NCBI RefSeq assembly: GCF_030733265.1
Contig: NZ_JASHJI010000022.1
Span: forward strand, 44,170-108,169
DNA: 64,000 nt
Reading direction: 5' to 3'
Source of the DNA: Roseibium sp. MMSF_3412
GTDB taxonomy: Bacteria; Pseudomonadota; Alphaproteobacteria; Rhizobiales; Stappiaceae
Shown: positions 42,671 through 50,411 of the stretch, piece after piece
Layout: each line of letters begins with the position of its first letter
How positions within the stretch are numbered: position 1 is the first letter of the stretch
Translations under genes and position numbers: made by a program
The notes under the pieces: model-generated
What the model saw: the letters and a program-made list of their open reading frames with translations, nothing else
What the model was told of the DNA's origin: nothing
Databases searched by the model: none

Positions 42671-43582
42671 ATGGCAGAAACTTCAGACAGCATGACCTTC
42701 GAGACCATGAGGGGCCGCCTGATCGGGCTTGCCTACCGCATGCTCGGATCGATGGCGGATGCGGAAGACGCCGTTCAGGATACCTTCGTCAAGTGGCAGG
42801 ATGCGGACCGGGCGCGGATTGCCAACCCGGAGGCCTATCTCACCACGGTCTGCACCAACAGGTGCCTGGACTACCTGAAAGCCGCTCACCGGAAACGGGT
42901 CGACTATGTCGGCCCGTGGATCCCGGAGCCGCTTCAGATCGAAGCCGGAGCAGATCCGGAAACCGACATGGAGCGCGCCCAGTCGCTCACGACGGCCTTT
43001 CTGCTCCTGCTCGAACGGCTGACGCCGAAAGAAAGGGCGGCCTATCTTTTGCGGGAAGTGTTCGGCAAGTCCTATGGCGAAGTGTCGGAAATTCTCGGTC
43101 TTCGCGAGGCGTCCTGCCGACAGCTGGTCTCGCGCGCTGGCCGGTTCGTGCGGTCCCAGTCAGCACGTGCGACGCCGACGCCGGAACAACAGGACATCTT
43201 CCTGAGGGCCTTTCTGTCCGCGATCGAGACAGGGTCTCCCGATGAGCTTGCCGATGTTCTGGCTGAGTCTGTTCAGCTGCGCACAGACAGCGGCGGCAAG
43301 GCAGCCGCGATCAGCCGTGTCATTGAAGGACAGGAAGTGGTCAATTTCATCACCAGGGCCATCAGCCGCTTGTGGGACCGCGAGCAGATTGTCGAGCTGC
43401 AGATCAACGGGATGCGCGGTTTGGCGCAGTTGGACGACGGCAAGGTCGTCACCGCCATGACGCTGGGCTTCACGGACGAGGGCAAGGTCGATCAGATCTA
43501 TATCGTTCGCAATCCGGACAAGCTGGAACGTCTGGCGATGCCGACAAGACACGACCCGAGCAATGGAGCGCTCTGGCAATAG
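42671..43582 (+). CDS. ECF41-group sigma factor (SigJ-like)
   Basis: A 303-residue sigma factor. Region 2 (LIGLAYRMLGSMADAEDAVQ) and region 4 (YLLREVFGKSYGEVSEILGL) are followed by a C-terminal SnoaL/NTF2-like domain of about 100 residues, as in ECF41. The linker motif WIPEPL and the C-terminal DSGGK (consensus DGGGK) are present; both control activity in this group. It begins 17 bases after the AhpD-like gene. Its targets probably include its own operon, given the promoter at 42154-42180. Confidence 0.93.
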   Translation: MAETSDSMTFETMRGRLIGLAYRMLGSMADAEDAVQDTFVKWQDADRARIANPEAYLTTVCTNRCLDYLKAAHRKRVDYVGPWIPEPLQIEAGADPETDMERAQSLTTAFLLLLERLTPKERAAYLLREVFGKSYGEVSEILGLREASCRQLVSRAGRFVRSQSARATPTPEQQDIFLRAFLSAIETGSPDELADVLAESVQLRTDSGGKAAAISRVIEGQEVVNFITRAISRLWDREQIVELQINGMRGLAQLDDGKVVTAMTLGFTDEGKVDQIYIVRNPDKLERLAMPTRHDPSNGALWQ

Positions 43583-43597
43583 GGAGCGATGGGGTTC

Positions 43598-43653
43598 GCC
43601 GATGTGTCGGTTTCGACACATCGGCGGTTTGCATGTGTCGGAACCTGCACATC
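43598..43653. promoter_or_regulatory. Two upstream inverted-repeat sites for DctD (predicted)
   Basis: GATGTG-N10-CACATC (43601-43622, extendable to a 12-bp arm hairpin at 43598-43625) and ATGTG-N10-CACAT (43633-43652) share TCGG after the left arm. Their centres are 31 bp apart, near three helical turns, and 95-130 bp upstream of the sigma-54 promoter. This is the expected layout of enhancer sites for an NtrC-family activator. Confidence 0.6.
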
Positions 43654-43737
43654 CCGTAAGAAATTCCCCGGACTGTCTCCCTCGAGCGAGTTTGCTAACC
43701 TGCGGAAATCAGCGCTTTTTGGCGGGCCGCTCCCAAC

Positions 43738-43753
43738 TGGCACACGATTTGCG
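43738..43753 (+). promoter_or_regulatory. Sigma-54 promoter of dctP
   Basis: TGGCACACGATTTGCG matches the -24/-12 consensus TGGCACR-N4-TTGCW, with only the final W position differing. It ends 75 bp before dctP. Confidence 0.85.
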
Positions 43754-43827
43754 ATCAGTTTTGCGACCAGCCTCCGGGCTGTCCGGCCGCATTGGCCGTC
43801 ATATTGAAATGTCTGGGAGGACATCCG

Positions 43828-44835
43828 ATGAAAAAGTTTGTAATTGCCGCTGCAACGGCAGCTTCCTTTGCCATGACGTCTTCGGCCTTCGCCGCCGATG
43901 ATTGCTCCGACGGCGAAGTCGTCATCAAGTTCAGTCACGTTGTTGCGGCCCAGGGCCACCCGAAGGGTGAGATGGCAAGCGCTCTTGCCGATCGCATCAA
44001 CAAGGAAATGGATGGCAAGGCCTGCATGCAGGTTTTCCCGTCTTCACAGCTGTTTGACGACAACAAGGTGATGGAAGCCCTGCTGCTGGGCGACGTCCAG
44101 CTGGCTGCCCCTTCCCTGTCGAAGTTCGAGTCCTACACGCTGAAATACCGCGTCTTCGATCTGCCGTTCCTGTTCACCAACATGGACGCCGTGACCACCT
44201 TCACCAAGGGTGAGAAGGGCCAGGAGCTGCTCGGTGCAATGTCCGACTACGGCTTTGTCGGTCTCGGCTATGTCTTCAACGGCCTGAAGCAGTTTTCCGC
44301 CGACAAGCCGCTGATGCTGCCGACCGATGCCAAGGGCCTGAAGTTCCGCGTCCAGACCTCGGACGTTGCCGTTGCAATGATCGAGGCGCTTGGTGCCAAC
44401 GCCCAGAAGCTTGCGTTCAAGGAAGTCTACGGTGCACTTCAGACCGGTGTTGTCGATGGACAGGAAAACACCTGGTCCAACATCTACACCCAGAAATTCT
44501 TTGAGGTTCAGGACGGCACCACCGAAACCAACCACCAGCTGCTGACCTACCTGGCCGTGACCTCCCAGGAGTGGCTCGACAGCCTGGATGCCGACGTCAA
44601 GGACCAGTTCCTGACGATCTTCAATGAAGTCGCCGACGAGTACAATGCGCGGGCTGCGCAGATCAACGAAGACAACAAGAAAAAGATCATGGAAAATGGC
44701 GGCGAAGTCCGTCAGCTGACCGCTGAAGAGCGCGATCAGTGGGTTGAGACCATGAAGCCGGTCTGGGACAAGTTCCGGGACGATATCGGCCAGGACGTCA
44801 TCGATGCTGCGGTGTCGTCCAATCAGGCAAGCTGA
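43828..44835 (+). CDS. dctP: TRAP transporter, C4-dicarboxylate-binding protein
   Basis: A 335-residue periplasmic binding protein of the DctP family. The signal peptide (MKKFVIAAATAASFAMTSSA, cleavage near AFA-AD) leads to the mature domain starting with SDGEVVIKFSHVVAAQGHPKG. The conserved Arg that binds the carboxylate sits in GLKFRVQTSD, and QTGVVDGQENTW is a family signature. GGGAGG precedes the ATG. It is the first gene of dctPQM under a sigma-54 promoter, and likely imports succinate, malate or fumarate. Confidence 0.93.
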   Translation: MKKFVIAAATAASFAMTSSAFAADDCSDGEVVIKFSHVVAAQGHPKGEMASALADRINKEMDGKACMQVFPSSQLFDDNKVMEALLLGDVQLAAPSLSKFESYTLKYRVFDLPFLFTNMDAVTTFTKGEKGQELLGAMSDYGFVGLGYVFNGLKQFSADKPLMLPTDAKGLKFRVQTSDVAVAMIEALGANAQKLAFKEVYGALQTGVVDGQENTWSNIYTQKFFEVQDGTTETNHQLLTYLAVTSQEWLDSLDADVKDQFLTIFNEVADEYNARAAQINEDNKKKIMENGGEVRQLTAEERDQWVETMKPVWDKFRDDIGQDVIDAAVSSNQAS

Positions 44836-44859
44836 GCTGCCTTGATTTGAGTGATGTTT

Positions 44860-44885
44860 CGAGGAAGGCCTCCGGGCCTTCCTCG
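44860..44885 (+). other. Stable hairpin between dctP and dctQ
   Basis: CGAGGAAGGCC-TCCG-GGCCTTCCTCG forms an 11-bp stem 24 bases after dctP, with no T-run. It may protect the dctP message and lower dctQM expression, a common feature of binding-protein operons. Confidence 0.6.
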
Positions 44886-44938
44886 TCGATCACCTAACCT
44901 CTTAAAAATTCTGAATACTCTCAACGGGGGAGGGTAAT

Positions 44939-45643
44939 ATGGGCTCCTGGTTGGCCACATACTGGCCGGTCGTGCTGATTGTCGGGTTTTTCTGCCTCTA
45001 TGTCGTGCTTGACTACGTAAGACCGAAACTCATCGAGTCGCTGGACGAGACCTTTATCGCAATCATTCTGGCGCTGATGACCCTGGTGACGTTTTCCCAG
45101 GTGGTCGCGCGCTATGGCTTCAACTCCGGTTGGGGCGGCGCACTCGAATTCACGCGCGTCCTGTTCGCCTGGCTGATCCTGTTCGGCATGAGCTACGGCA
45201 TCAAGATCGGCGCTCACCTCGGTGTCGATGCAATCATCAATCTTCTGCCCAAGCGCCTGTTCCGCGTTGCGGCCCTTCTGGGGGCCGCGCTGACAATCCT
45301 CTATGCGGCTCTTCTGTTCGAGGCGGCCTGGCTCGGCGCGCTTCTCTCCCTTGAAAACAAGGGCTCCAGCGGCGGCGCCTATGCCTATGTGGCCAGGTTC
45401 TACAAGTTGCCGATCGGTATGGAAGACCTGAAATGGCCGGTCTTTATCATCGAGTGGTTCGAGGTGCGCGAGCGCGTTCCACGCTGGATACCCTACATCA
45501 TCCTGCCGATCGGACTGGCACTGCTGGCCTATCGGTCCGTTCAGGCATTCATCCTGATCCTTCTTGGAAAAAAGGACGCCATCATCGCCGCGCACGAAGC
45601 GGAAGAGCTGGTGGCCGAAAACAAAGACGTGTTGAAGGACTAG
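44939..45643 (+). CDS. dctQ: TRAP transporter, small permease subunit
   Basis: A 234-residue inner-membrane protein of the DctQ family with four main transmembrane segments, including WPVVLIVGFFCLYVVLDYV and FTRVLFAWLILFGMSYGIK. GGGAGGGT precedes the ATG. It is coupled to dctM, which starts four bases after its stop. The C-terminus, ending in EELVAENKDVLKD, is longer than usual in the family. Confidence 0.9.
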   Translation: MGSWLATYWPVVLIVGFFCLYVVLDYVRPKLIESLDETFIAIILALMTLVTFSQVVARYGFNSGWGGALEFTRVLFAWLILFGMSYGIKIGAHLGVDAIINLLPKRLFRVAALLGAALTILYAALLFEAAWLGALLSLENKGSSGGAYAYVARFYKLPIGMEDLKWPVFIIEWFEVRERVPRWIPYIILPIGLALLAYRSVQAFILILLGKKDAIIAAHEAEELVAENKDVLKD

Positions 45644-45647
45644 GCCG

Positions 45648-47249
45648 ATGGAAACCGCATTTCTGTTCATTTTCGTTTTCGGCTTTCTGTTCCTCGGGGT
45701 TCCGATTGCCGTCTCGCTCGGCCTGTCTGCCGTTCTCTACATCGCCCTGTTCAGTCATGACTCGATGAGTTCCGTGGCCGTGCAGCTGTTCAACGCGTCG
45801 CAGAACTTCACGCTTCTGGCGATCCCGTTCTTCATTCTGGCCTCCAGCTTCATGTCGACGGGCGGCGTCGCCCGGCGCATCATCCGGTTCTCGATCGACG
45901 CGGTCGGCTGGATCCGCGGCGGCCTTGCCATCGCCGCCGTCTTTGCCTGCATGCTGTTTGCAGCCCTGTCCGGCTCGTCTCCGGCAACGGTTGTCGCCAT
46001 TGGCACGATTGCCATCGCCGGCATGCGCCAGGCAGGCTACACCAAGGAGTTCGCGGCAGGTGTCATCGCCAACGCGGGCACGCTGGGCATCCTCATTCCG
46101 CCGTCAATCGTGATGGTCGTCTATGCGGCTGCGACCAACGTTTCGGTCGGACGCATGTTCTTTGCCGGCGTCGTACCCGGCATCATTGCAGGCCTGATGC
46201 TGATGACCGCCATCTACATCATGGCGCGCGTCAAGAAGCTGCCGGCACAGCCGTGGGCAGGATGGAAGGAGCTGTGGAGTTCGGTGTCGCAAGCCGCCGT
46301 TGGCCTGTTCCTGATGGTCATCATCCTGGGCGGCATCTATGGCGGCATCTTCACGCCGACGGAAGCCGCTGCCGTTGCCGCCGTCTACGCCTGCCTGATC
46401 GCCCTGTTCGTCTATCGCGACATGGGGCCACTGGCCGGTGTCGGCTGGGTCGAGGAAAAGGACGGCGCACTGGGGCTGACCGGGTTCAAGACCATCACTT
46501 ACGCGGTTGTTGCCGTCTTCGTCTGGTCGGGCCTTGGCTCCATCTTCACGGAGCGGGCCGCCTTCTTCGGCATCGACAGCGCCATTGTCCTGATAGCGGC
46601 GCTGGTGGGCTATCCGATCCTGCGGCATGGTCTTGCGCCGGCCGAACTGCCGGCGACCTACGCGGTCGGCGGCAAGGTCTGGGGCCGGAACCTCGGCATG
46701 ATCGGCTGGAAGTTTCTGCCTGCCCTGTTCCACAGGGACACCAAGAAGGTACTGACGGATTCGTCGAAGACGACGATCATGCTGATGTTCATCATCGTCA
46801 ATGCCCTGCTATTCGCACATACGCTGACGGCCGAACAGATCCCGCAGTTCATCACCGACTGGATGGTCGAGGCAGGGTTCAACTGGTTCACGTTCCTGAT
46901 TGCGGTCAACATCATCCTTCTGATCGGTGGTCAGTTCATGGAACCGTCAGGCCTGCTTCTGATCGTGGCGCCCGTTGTGTTTCCGATCGGTCTGGAACTG
47001 GGCGTCGATCCGATCCACCTCGGCATCCTCATGGTCGTAAACATGGAAATCGGCATGATCACGCCGCCGATTGGCCTGAACCTCTTCGTGACCTCGGGGA
47101 TCACGGGCATGAGCCTCGTTCAGGTGGTGAAGGCCGCCGCACCGTTCGTTCTGGTGTTGTTGCTGTTCCTGGTTCTGGTGACCTATGTCCCGGCGCTTTC
47201 GACCTTCCTGCCCTATTACTTCATGGGACCGGAAATCATCATCCGGTAG
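45648..47249 (+). CDS. dctM: TRAP transporter, large permease subunit (enlarged DctM)
   Basis: A 533-residue DctM-family permease, about 100 residues longer than typical members. Family motifs include FAALSGSSPATVVAIG, GILIPPSIVMVVYA and FTPTEAAAVAAVYA; the C-terminal part resumes with the VMFI-like MLMFIIVNALLF and ITPPIGLNLFV. Between about residues 265 and 368 lies an insertion with two further hydrophobic stretches (TYAVVAVFVWSGLGSIF and AIVLIAALVGYPIL), so two extra membrane helices are predicted. It closes the dctPQM operon, with a terminator 23 bases downstream. Confidence 0.92.
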   Translation: METAFLFIFVFGFLFLGVPIAVSLGLSAVLYIALFSHDSMSSVAVQLFNASQNFTLLAIPFFILASSFMSTGGVARRIIRFSIDAVGWIRGGLAIAAVFACMLFAALSGSSPATVVAIGTIAIAGMRQAGYTKEFAAGVIANAGTLGILIPPSIVMVVYAAATNVSVGRMFFAGVVPGIIAGLMLMTAIYIMARVKKLPAQPWAGWKELWSSVSQAAVGLFLMVIILGGIYGGIFTPTEAAAVAAVYACLIALFVYRDMGPLAGVGWVEEKDGALGLTGFKTITYAVVAVFVWSGLGSIFTERAAFFGIDSAIVLIAALVGYPILRHGLAPAELPATYAVGGKVWGRNLGMIGWKFLPALFHRDTKKVLTDSSKTTIMLMFIIVNALLFAHTLTAEQIPQFITDWMVEAGFNWFTFLIAVNIILLIGGQFMEPSGLLLIVAPVVFPIGLELGVDPIHLGILMVVNMEIGMITPPIGLNLFVTSGITGMSLVQVVKAAAPFVLVLLLFLVLVTYVPALSTFLPYYFMGPEIIIR

Positions 47250-47271
47250 GCGGGACACGAACAATCTGCAG

Positions 47272-47301
47272 GCGGCCGGAGTATTCCGGCCGCTTTCGTT
47301 T
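47272..47301 (+). terminator. Intrinsic terminator after dctM
   Basis: GCGGCCGGA-GTAT-TCCGGCCGC forms a 9-bp stem followed by TTTCGTTT. Confidence 0.8.
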
Positions 47302-47372
47302 GCGGTGCCGGCGGCTTGTTGACAGGTGAAAGACGACGTTCTTTAGTTTTCAAAGAACAGGGAGAGCCTTTG

Positions 47373-48020
47373 ATGACGAGCGACAAAGATCCGTTTTCCC
47401 GGTTTTCCGACATCGTGAAGCGCGCGGACGAGCTTGAGGACATCACTGGCAAGCCGCTGCCGCAGATCGCTGCAAAGGAAATACCGGCGCTCGATTCCAT
47501 TTGCCGGAATTTCATCGAGCATGCCCCCTTCTGTTTCCTGGCGACCGCAAATCCGGACGGGCATGTGGATCTGTCCCCAAGGGGCGACCCTCCCGGATTC
47601 GTGAAGATCCTGAGTGAGTCGCTTCTCGCGATCCCCGACAGACCGGGAAACAGGCGTGCGGACACGTTTCAGAACATTCTGGCGGACCCGAGGATCGGCC
47701 TGCTGTTCATGGTGCCGGGCAGAGGCGAGACGCTGCGCATTCGCGGCGAGGCAAGGATCGTCCGCGATCCCGATCTCCTCGCGTCCATGGTGGTGAATGA
47801 AAAGGCGCCGAAACTTGCACTTGTTGTCCATGTGCACAGTGCCTTCATGCATTGCCCCAAATGGGTCTTCAGATCGGATATCTGGCAATCGGACAAGTGG
47901 CCGGATACCGAAGGCATGGCGGACATGAACGAGGCCATGGTCAAGCACGCCAGGATCGCGATGAGCCCCGAGGACTGGTTTGAAAGCCTGAAGGAAAAAG
48001 GCGAACTGGACCTCTGGTAG
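47373..48020 (+). CDS. Pyridoxamine 5'-phosphate oxidase-family FMN-binding protein
   Basis: A 215-residue protein with the split-barrel FMN-binding fold of the PNPOx superfamily. A helical N-terminus leads to FCFLATANPDGHVDLSPRGD, then NRRADTFQNILADPRIGLLF and GEARIVRD, a pattern seen in MSMEG_1061-like flavoproteins. The ATG at 47373 has AGGGAGAG upstream; the longer open frame from 47316 is discarded. The substrate is unknown; pyridoxamine phosphate oxidation itself is unlikely. Confidence 0.87.
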   Translation: MTSDKDPFSRFSDIVKRADELEDITGKPLPQIAAKEIPALDSICRNFIEHAPFCFLATANPDGHVDLSPRGDPPGFVKILSESLLAIPDRPGNRRADTFQNILADPRIGLLFMVPGRGETLRIRGEARIVRDPDLLASMVVNEKAPKLALVVHVHSAFMHCPKWVFRSDIWQSDKWPDTEGMADMNEAMVKHARIAMSPEDWFESLKEKGELDLW

Positions 48021-48072
48021 GATCTGTCAAAGAAGCTCCAGCCCGGGAAGTGGCGGCAGGTAGGCAGGCACG

Positions 48073-48098
48073 AAAAAGCCGGCCCAGAGGACCGGCTT
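48073..48098 (-). terminator. Intrinsic terminator after the SCP2 gene
   Basis: AAGCCGG...CCGGCTT with a 9-base loop, followed on the minus strand by a T-run, ends the leftward SCP2 transcript 25 bases past its stop. Confidence 0.7.
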
Positions 48099-48122
48099 GA
48101 CCGTTTGAGCAGCGGGCTGTTC

Positions 48123-48404
48123 TCAGACGATGCTGCCGAGCTTCATGGCAACGCTCATGTCGCCCTCAACCTGCATTTTTCCGCCCATGAAAGCGCTTGT
48201 GGGGTTGAGGTCACCGGAGAGCAGATCGGCGAGGTCATCAGCTGAAATCTTGATCGTGCAGTCGGCTTCGTCGTCGTCGTTGCTGACATCCGAACCCTGC
48301 AGGAAGATGACGCCGTCACCGCCCAGGTCGAACTTGACGCTTTCTTCGATGCCGCCACCTGCGACCTTTCCGCGAACACCTTCGGTGAGCTGTTCCAAGG
48401 ACAT
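48123..48404 (-). CDS. SCP2 sterol-carrier domain protein
   Basis: A 93-residue single SCP2 domain protein. SCP2 domains bind lipids in a hydrophobic tunnel. Typical are SVKFDLGGDGVIFLQGSD and the repeat-like CTIKISADDLADLLSGDLNP, ending AFMGGKMQVEGDMSVAMKLG. The length matches stand-alone bacterial SCP2 proteins. It is separated from the dehydratase gene by 113 bp and closed by a terminator. A role in lipid or acyl metabolism is likely but unproven. Confidence 0.9.
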   Translation of the reverse strand: MSLEQLTEGVRGKVAGGGIEESVKFDLGGDGVIFLQGSDVSNDDDEADCTIKISADDLADLLSGDLNPTSAFMGGKMQVEGDMSVAMKLGSIV

Positions 48405-48517
48405 GAATTTTCTCCCATCTTGGTCTGGCCGATGCCAGTCTTCACCCCTCTTGAAGCATGACCTTTACGTAATCGTCAAGAGAGAAATGTGCAGCTCTGG
48501 AGTCAACGGCAATCGCG

Positions 48518-50317
48518 TCAGTGGTTGTCCCTCGGCAGCCCTCTTTGATGCGCAACGTCCTGATACTTGACGGCCGGTTCAAGCACCATGCCCTTGTCGA
48601 ACTGGCCGACAATGCCGCGCTGGATTTCCTGCCACGGGGTCTGGCTTTCGGCAATCTGGAAACCGCCTGCAGCTTCCAGATCCGCCCTGCGTTGTGCCAG
48701 TTCTTCGTCCGCAATCAGAATATTCGCGGTCCCTTTCCTGAGGTCGATGCGCACGCGGTCATCGGTTTTCAGGAGGGCCAGGCCACCCATCGCGGCGGCT
48801 TCTGGCGACGCGTTCAGGATGGAGGGAGATCCGGACGTTCCGGATTGGCGCCCGTCGCCGATACAGGGCAGCGCGGTGACACCACGCTTGATCAGCGCGG
48901 CGGGTGGCTGCATGTTCACGACCTCTGCACCGCCGGGATAGCCGATCGGACCGGTGCCGCGGATGAACAGCATGCAGTGTTCGTCGATGTTCAGGTCCGG
49001 ATCGTCGAGCCGGTCGTGATAGTCTTCAGGTCCCTCGAAAACGATCGCCCGGCCTTCAAAGGCTTCCGGATCGTCCGGGTTGGACAGGTAGCGGTCCCGG
49101 AACTCCTTTGAGATCACACTGGTCTTCATGATCGCGCTGTCGAAGAGATTTCCCTTCAGATTGATGAAGCCGGCCCGCTCCATCATCGGCGCGTCGAACG
49201 ATTTGATTACATCGGGCAGATCCGTGACGATCCCCTCGCAGTTTTCGGCAATCGTCTTGCCGTTCGCGGTAACGGCATCCGGGTGCGGCAGCTTGCCGTG
49301 GCGCAGCAGTTCCGCGACGACGGCAGGCACGCCGCCGGCATGAAAATAATCCTCACCGAGATACTCGCCGGCCGGCTGCAGATTGACCAGAAGCGGTACA
49401 TCGTGTCCGAGGTTCTGCCAGTCGTCATTGTCGAGTTCGACACCGACATGCCGGGCAACCCCGTTCAGGTGGATCGGCGCGTTGGTGGAGCCTCCGATCG
49501 CTGAATTGATCACAACGGCATTCTCGAAGGCTTCCCGCGTCATGATGTTGGAAGGCTTCAGGTCTTCGTGAACCATGTCGACGATGCGCTTGCCGGTCTC
49601 GAAGGAAATCGCGCCCCGCTCGCGGTAAGGTGCCGGGATGGCGGCGGCTCCCGGCAGCTGCATTCCAAGCGCCTCGGCGAGTGAGTTCATTGTTGTCGCG
49701 GTACCCATCGTGTTGCAATACCCGACGGAAGGTGCTGCGGAGGCAACAAGATCCATGAAACCGGGGTAGTCGATCTCACCGGCTGCAAGCATCTGGCGTG
49801 CCTTCCAGACAATGGTGCCCGAGCCGGTGCGCTCGCCCTTGTACCAGCCATTGAGCATCGGACCGACGGACAGCGCAATCGCCGGAATGTTGACGGTTGC
49901 CGCCGCCATCAGGCAGGCGGGCGTGGTCTTGTCGCAGCCGATCGTGAGAACGACGCCGTCGATCGGGTAGCCGTAGAGAAGTTCGACCAGCCCGAGATAG
50001 GCAAGGTTCCGGTCGAGAGACGCTGTTGGCCGTTTGCCGGTTTCCTGGATCGGATGGACCGGAAACTCGAAGGCAACGCCACCAGCGTCGCGAATGCCCT
50101 CGCGAACGCGCTTTGCCAGTTCCAGGTGATGCCGGTTGCAGGGCGACAGATCGGAACCGGTCTGGGCAATGCCGATAATGGGTTTGCCGGATTGCAGCTC
50201 TTCACGCGTGATGCCGAAATTGAGATAGCGCTCGATGTAAAGCGCCGTCATGCCGGGGTTTCCCGGATTGTCGAACCAGGCCGCTGACCGCAGCTTCGAC
50301 GTTGTTTTGTCGCTCAT
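48518..50317 (-). CDS. IlvD/Edd-family sugar-acid dehydratase
   Basis: A 599-residue iron-sulfur dehydratase of the IlvD/Edd family, closest in layout to L-arabinonate/D-xylonate dehydratases. The cluster cysteines appear in GSDLSPCNRHH, IGCDKTTPACLMA and SVGYCNTMGTA. IlvD itself (dihydroxy-acid dehydratase) is possible, but GIAQTGSDLSPC and the 599-residue length favour the sugar-acid branch. GAGG lies upstream of the ATG at 50317. No other sugar-acid pathway gene is adjacent. Confidence 0.88.
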   Translation of the reverse strand: MSDKTTSKLRSAAWFDNPGNPGMTALYIERYLNFGITREELQSGKPIIGIAQTGSDLSPCNRHHLELAKRVREGIRDAGGVAFEFPVHPIQETGKRPTASLDRNLAYLGLVELLYGYPIDGVVLTIGCDKTTPACLMAAATVNIPAIALSVGPMLNGWYKGERTGSGTIVWKARQMLAAGEIDYPGFMDLVASAAPSVGYCNTMGTATTMNSLAEALGMQLPGAAAIPAPYRERGAISFETGKRIVDMVHEDLKPSNIMTREAFENAVVINSAIGGSTNAPIHLNGVARHVGVELDNDDWQNLGHDVPLLVNLQPAGEYLGEDYFHAGGVPAVVAELLRHGKLPHPDAVTANGKTIAENCEGIVTDLPDVIKSFDAPMMERAGFINLKGNLFDSAIMKTSVISKEFRDRYLSNPDDPEAFEGRAIVFEGPEDYHDRLDDPDLNIDEHCMLFIRGTGPIGYPGGAEVVNMQPPAALIKRGVTALPCIGDGRQSGTSGSPSILNASPEAAAMGGLALLKTDDRVRIDLRKGTANILIADEELAQRRADLEAAGGFQIAESQTPWQEIQRGIVGQFDKGMVLEPAVKYQDVAHQRGLPRDNH

Positions 50318-50411
50318 GGCGCCTCATCCCTCACTCATTTCAAGTCTTGGGGCAGGATAAACACCAGGCATTGGACACTGTAAAGGCAGTCCGCGTGCAA
50401 TCTGGTTCCAC

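Noticed and set aside
43598..43625. Terminator for the sigma gene
   Set aside because: The 12-bp stem has no T-run after it, and its inner inverted repeat matches a second site downstream, which fits an activator-binding pair better.
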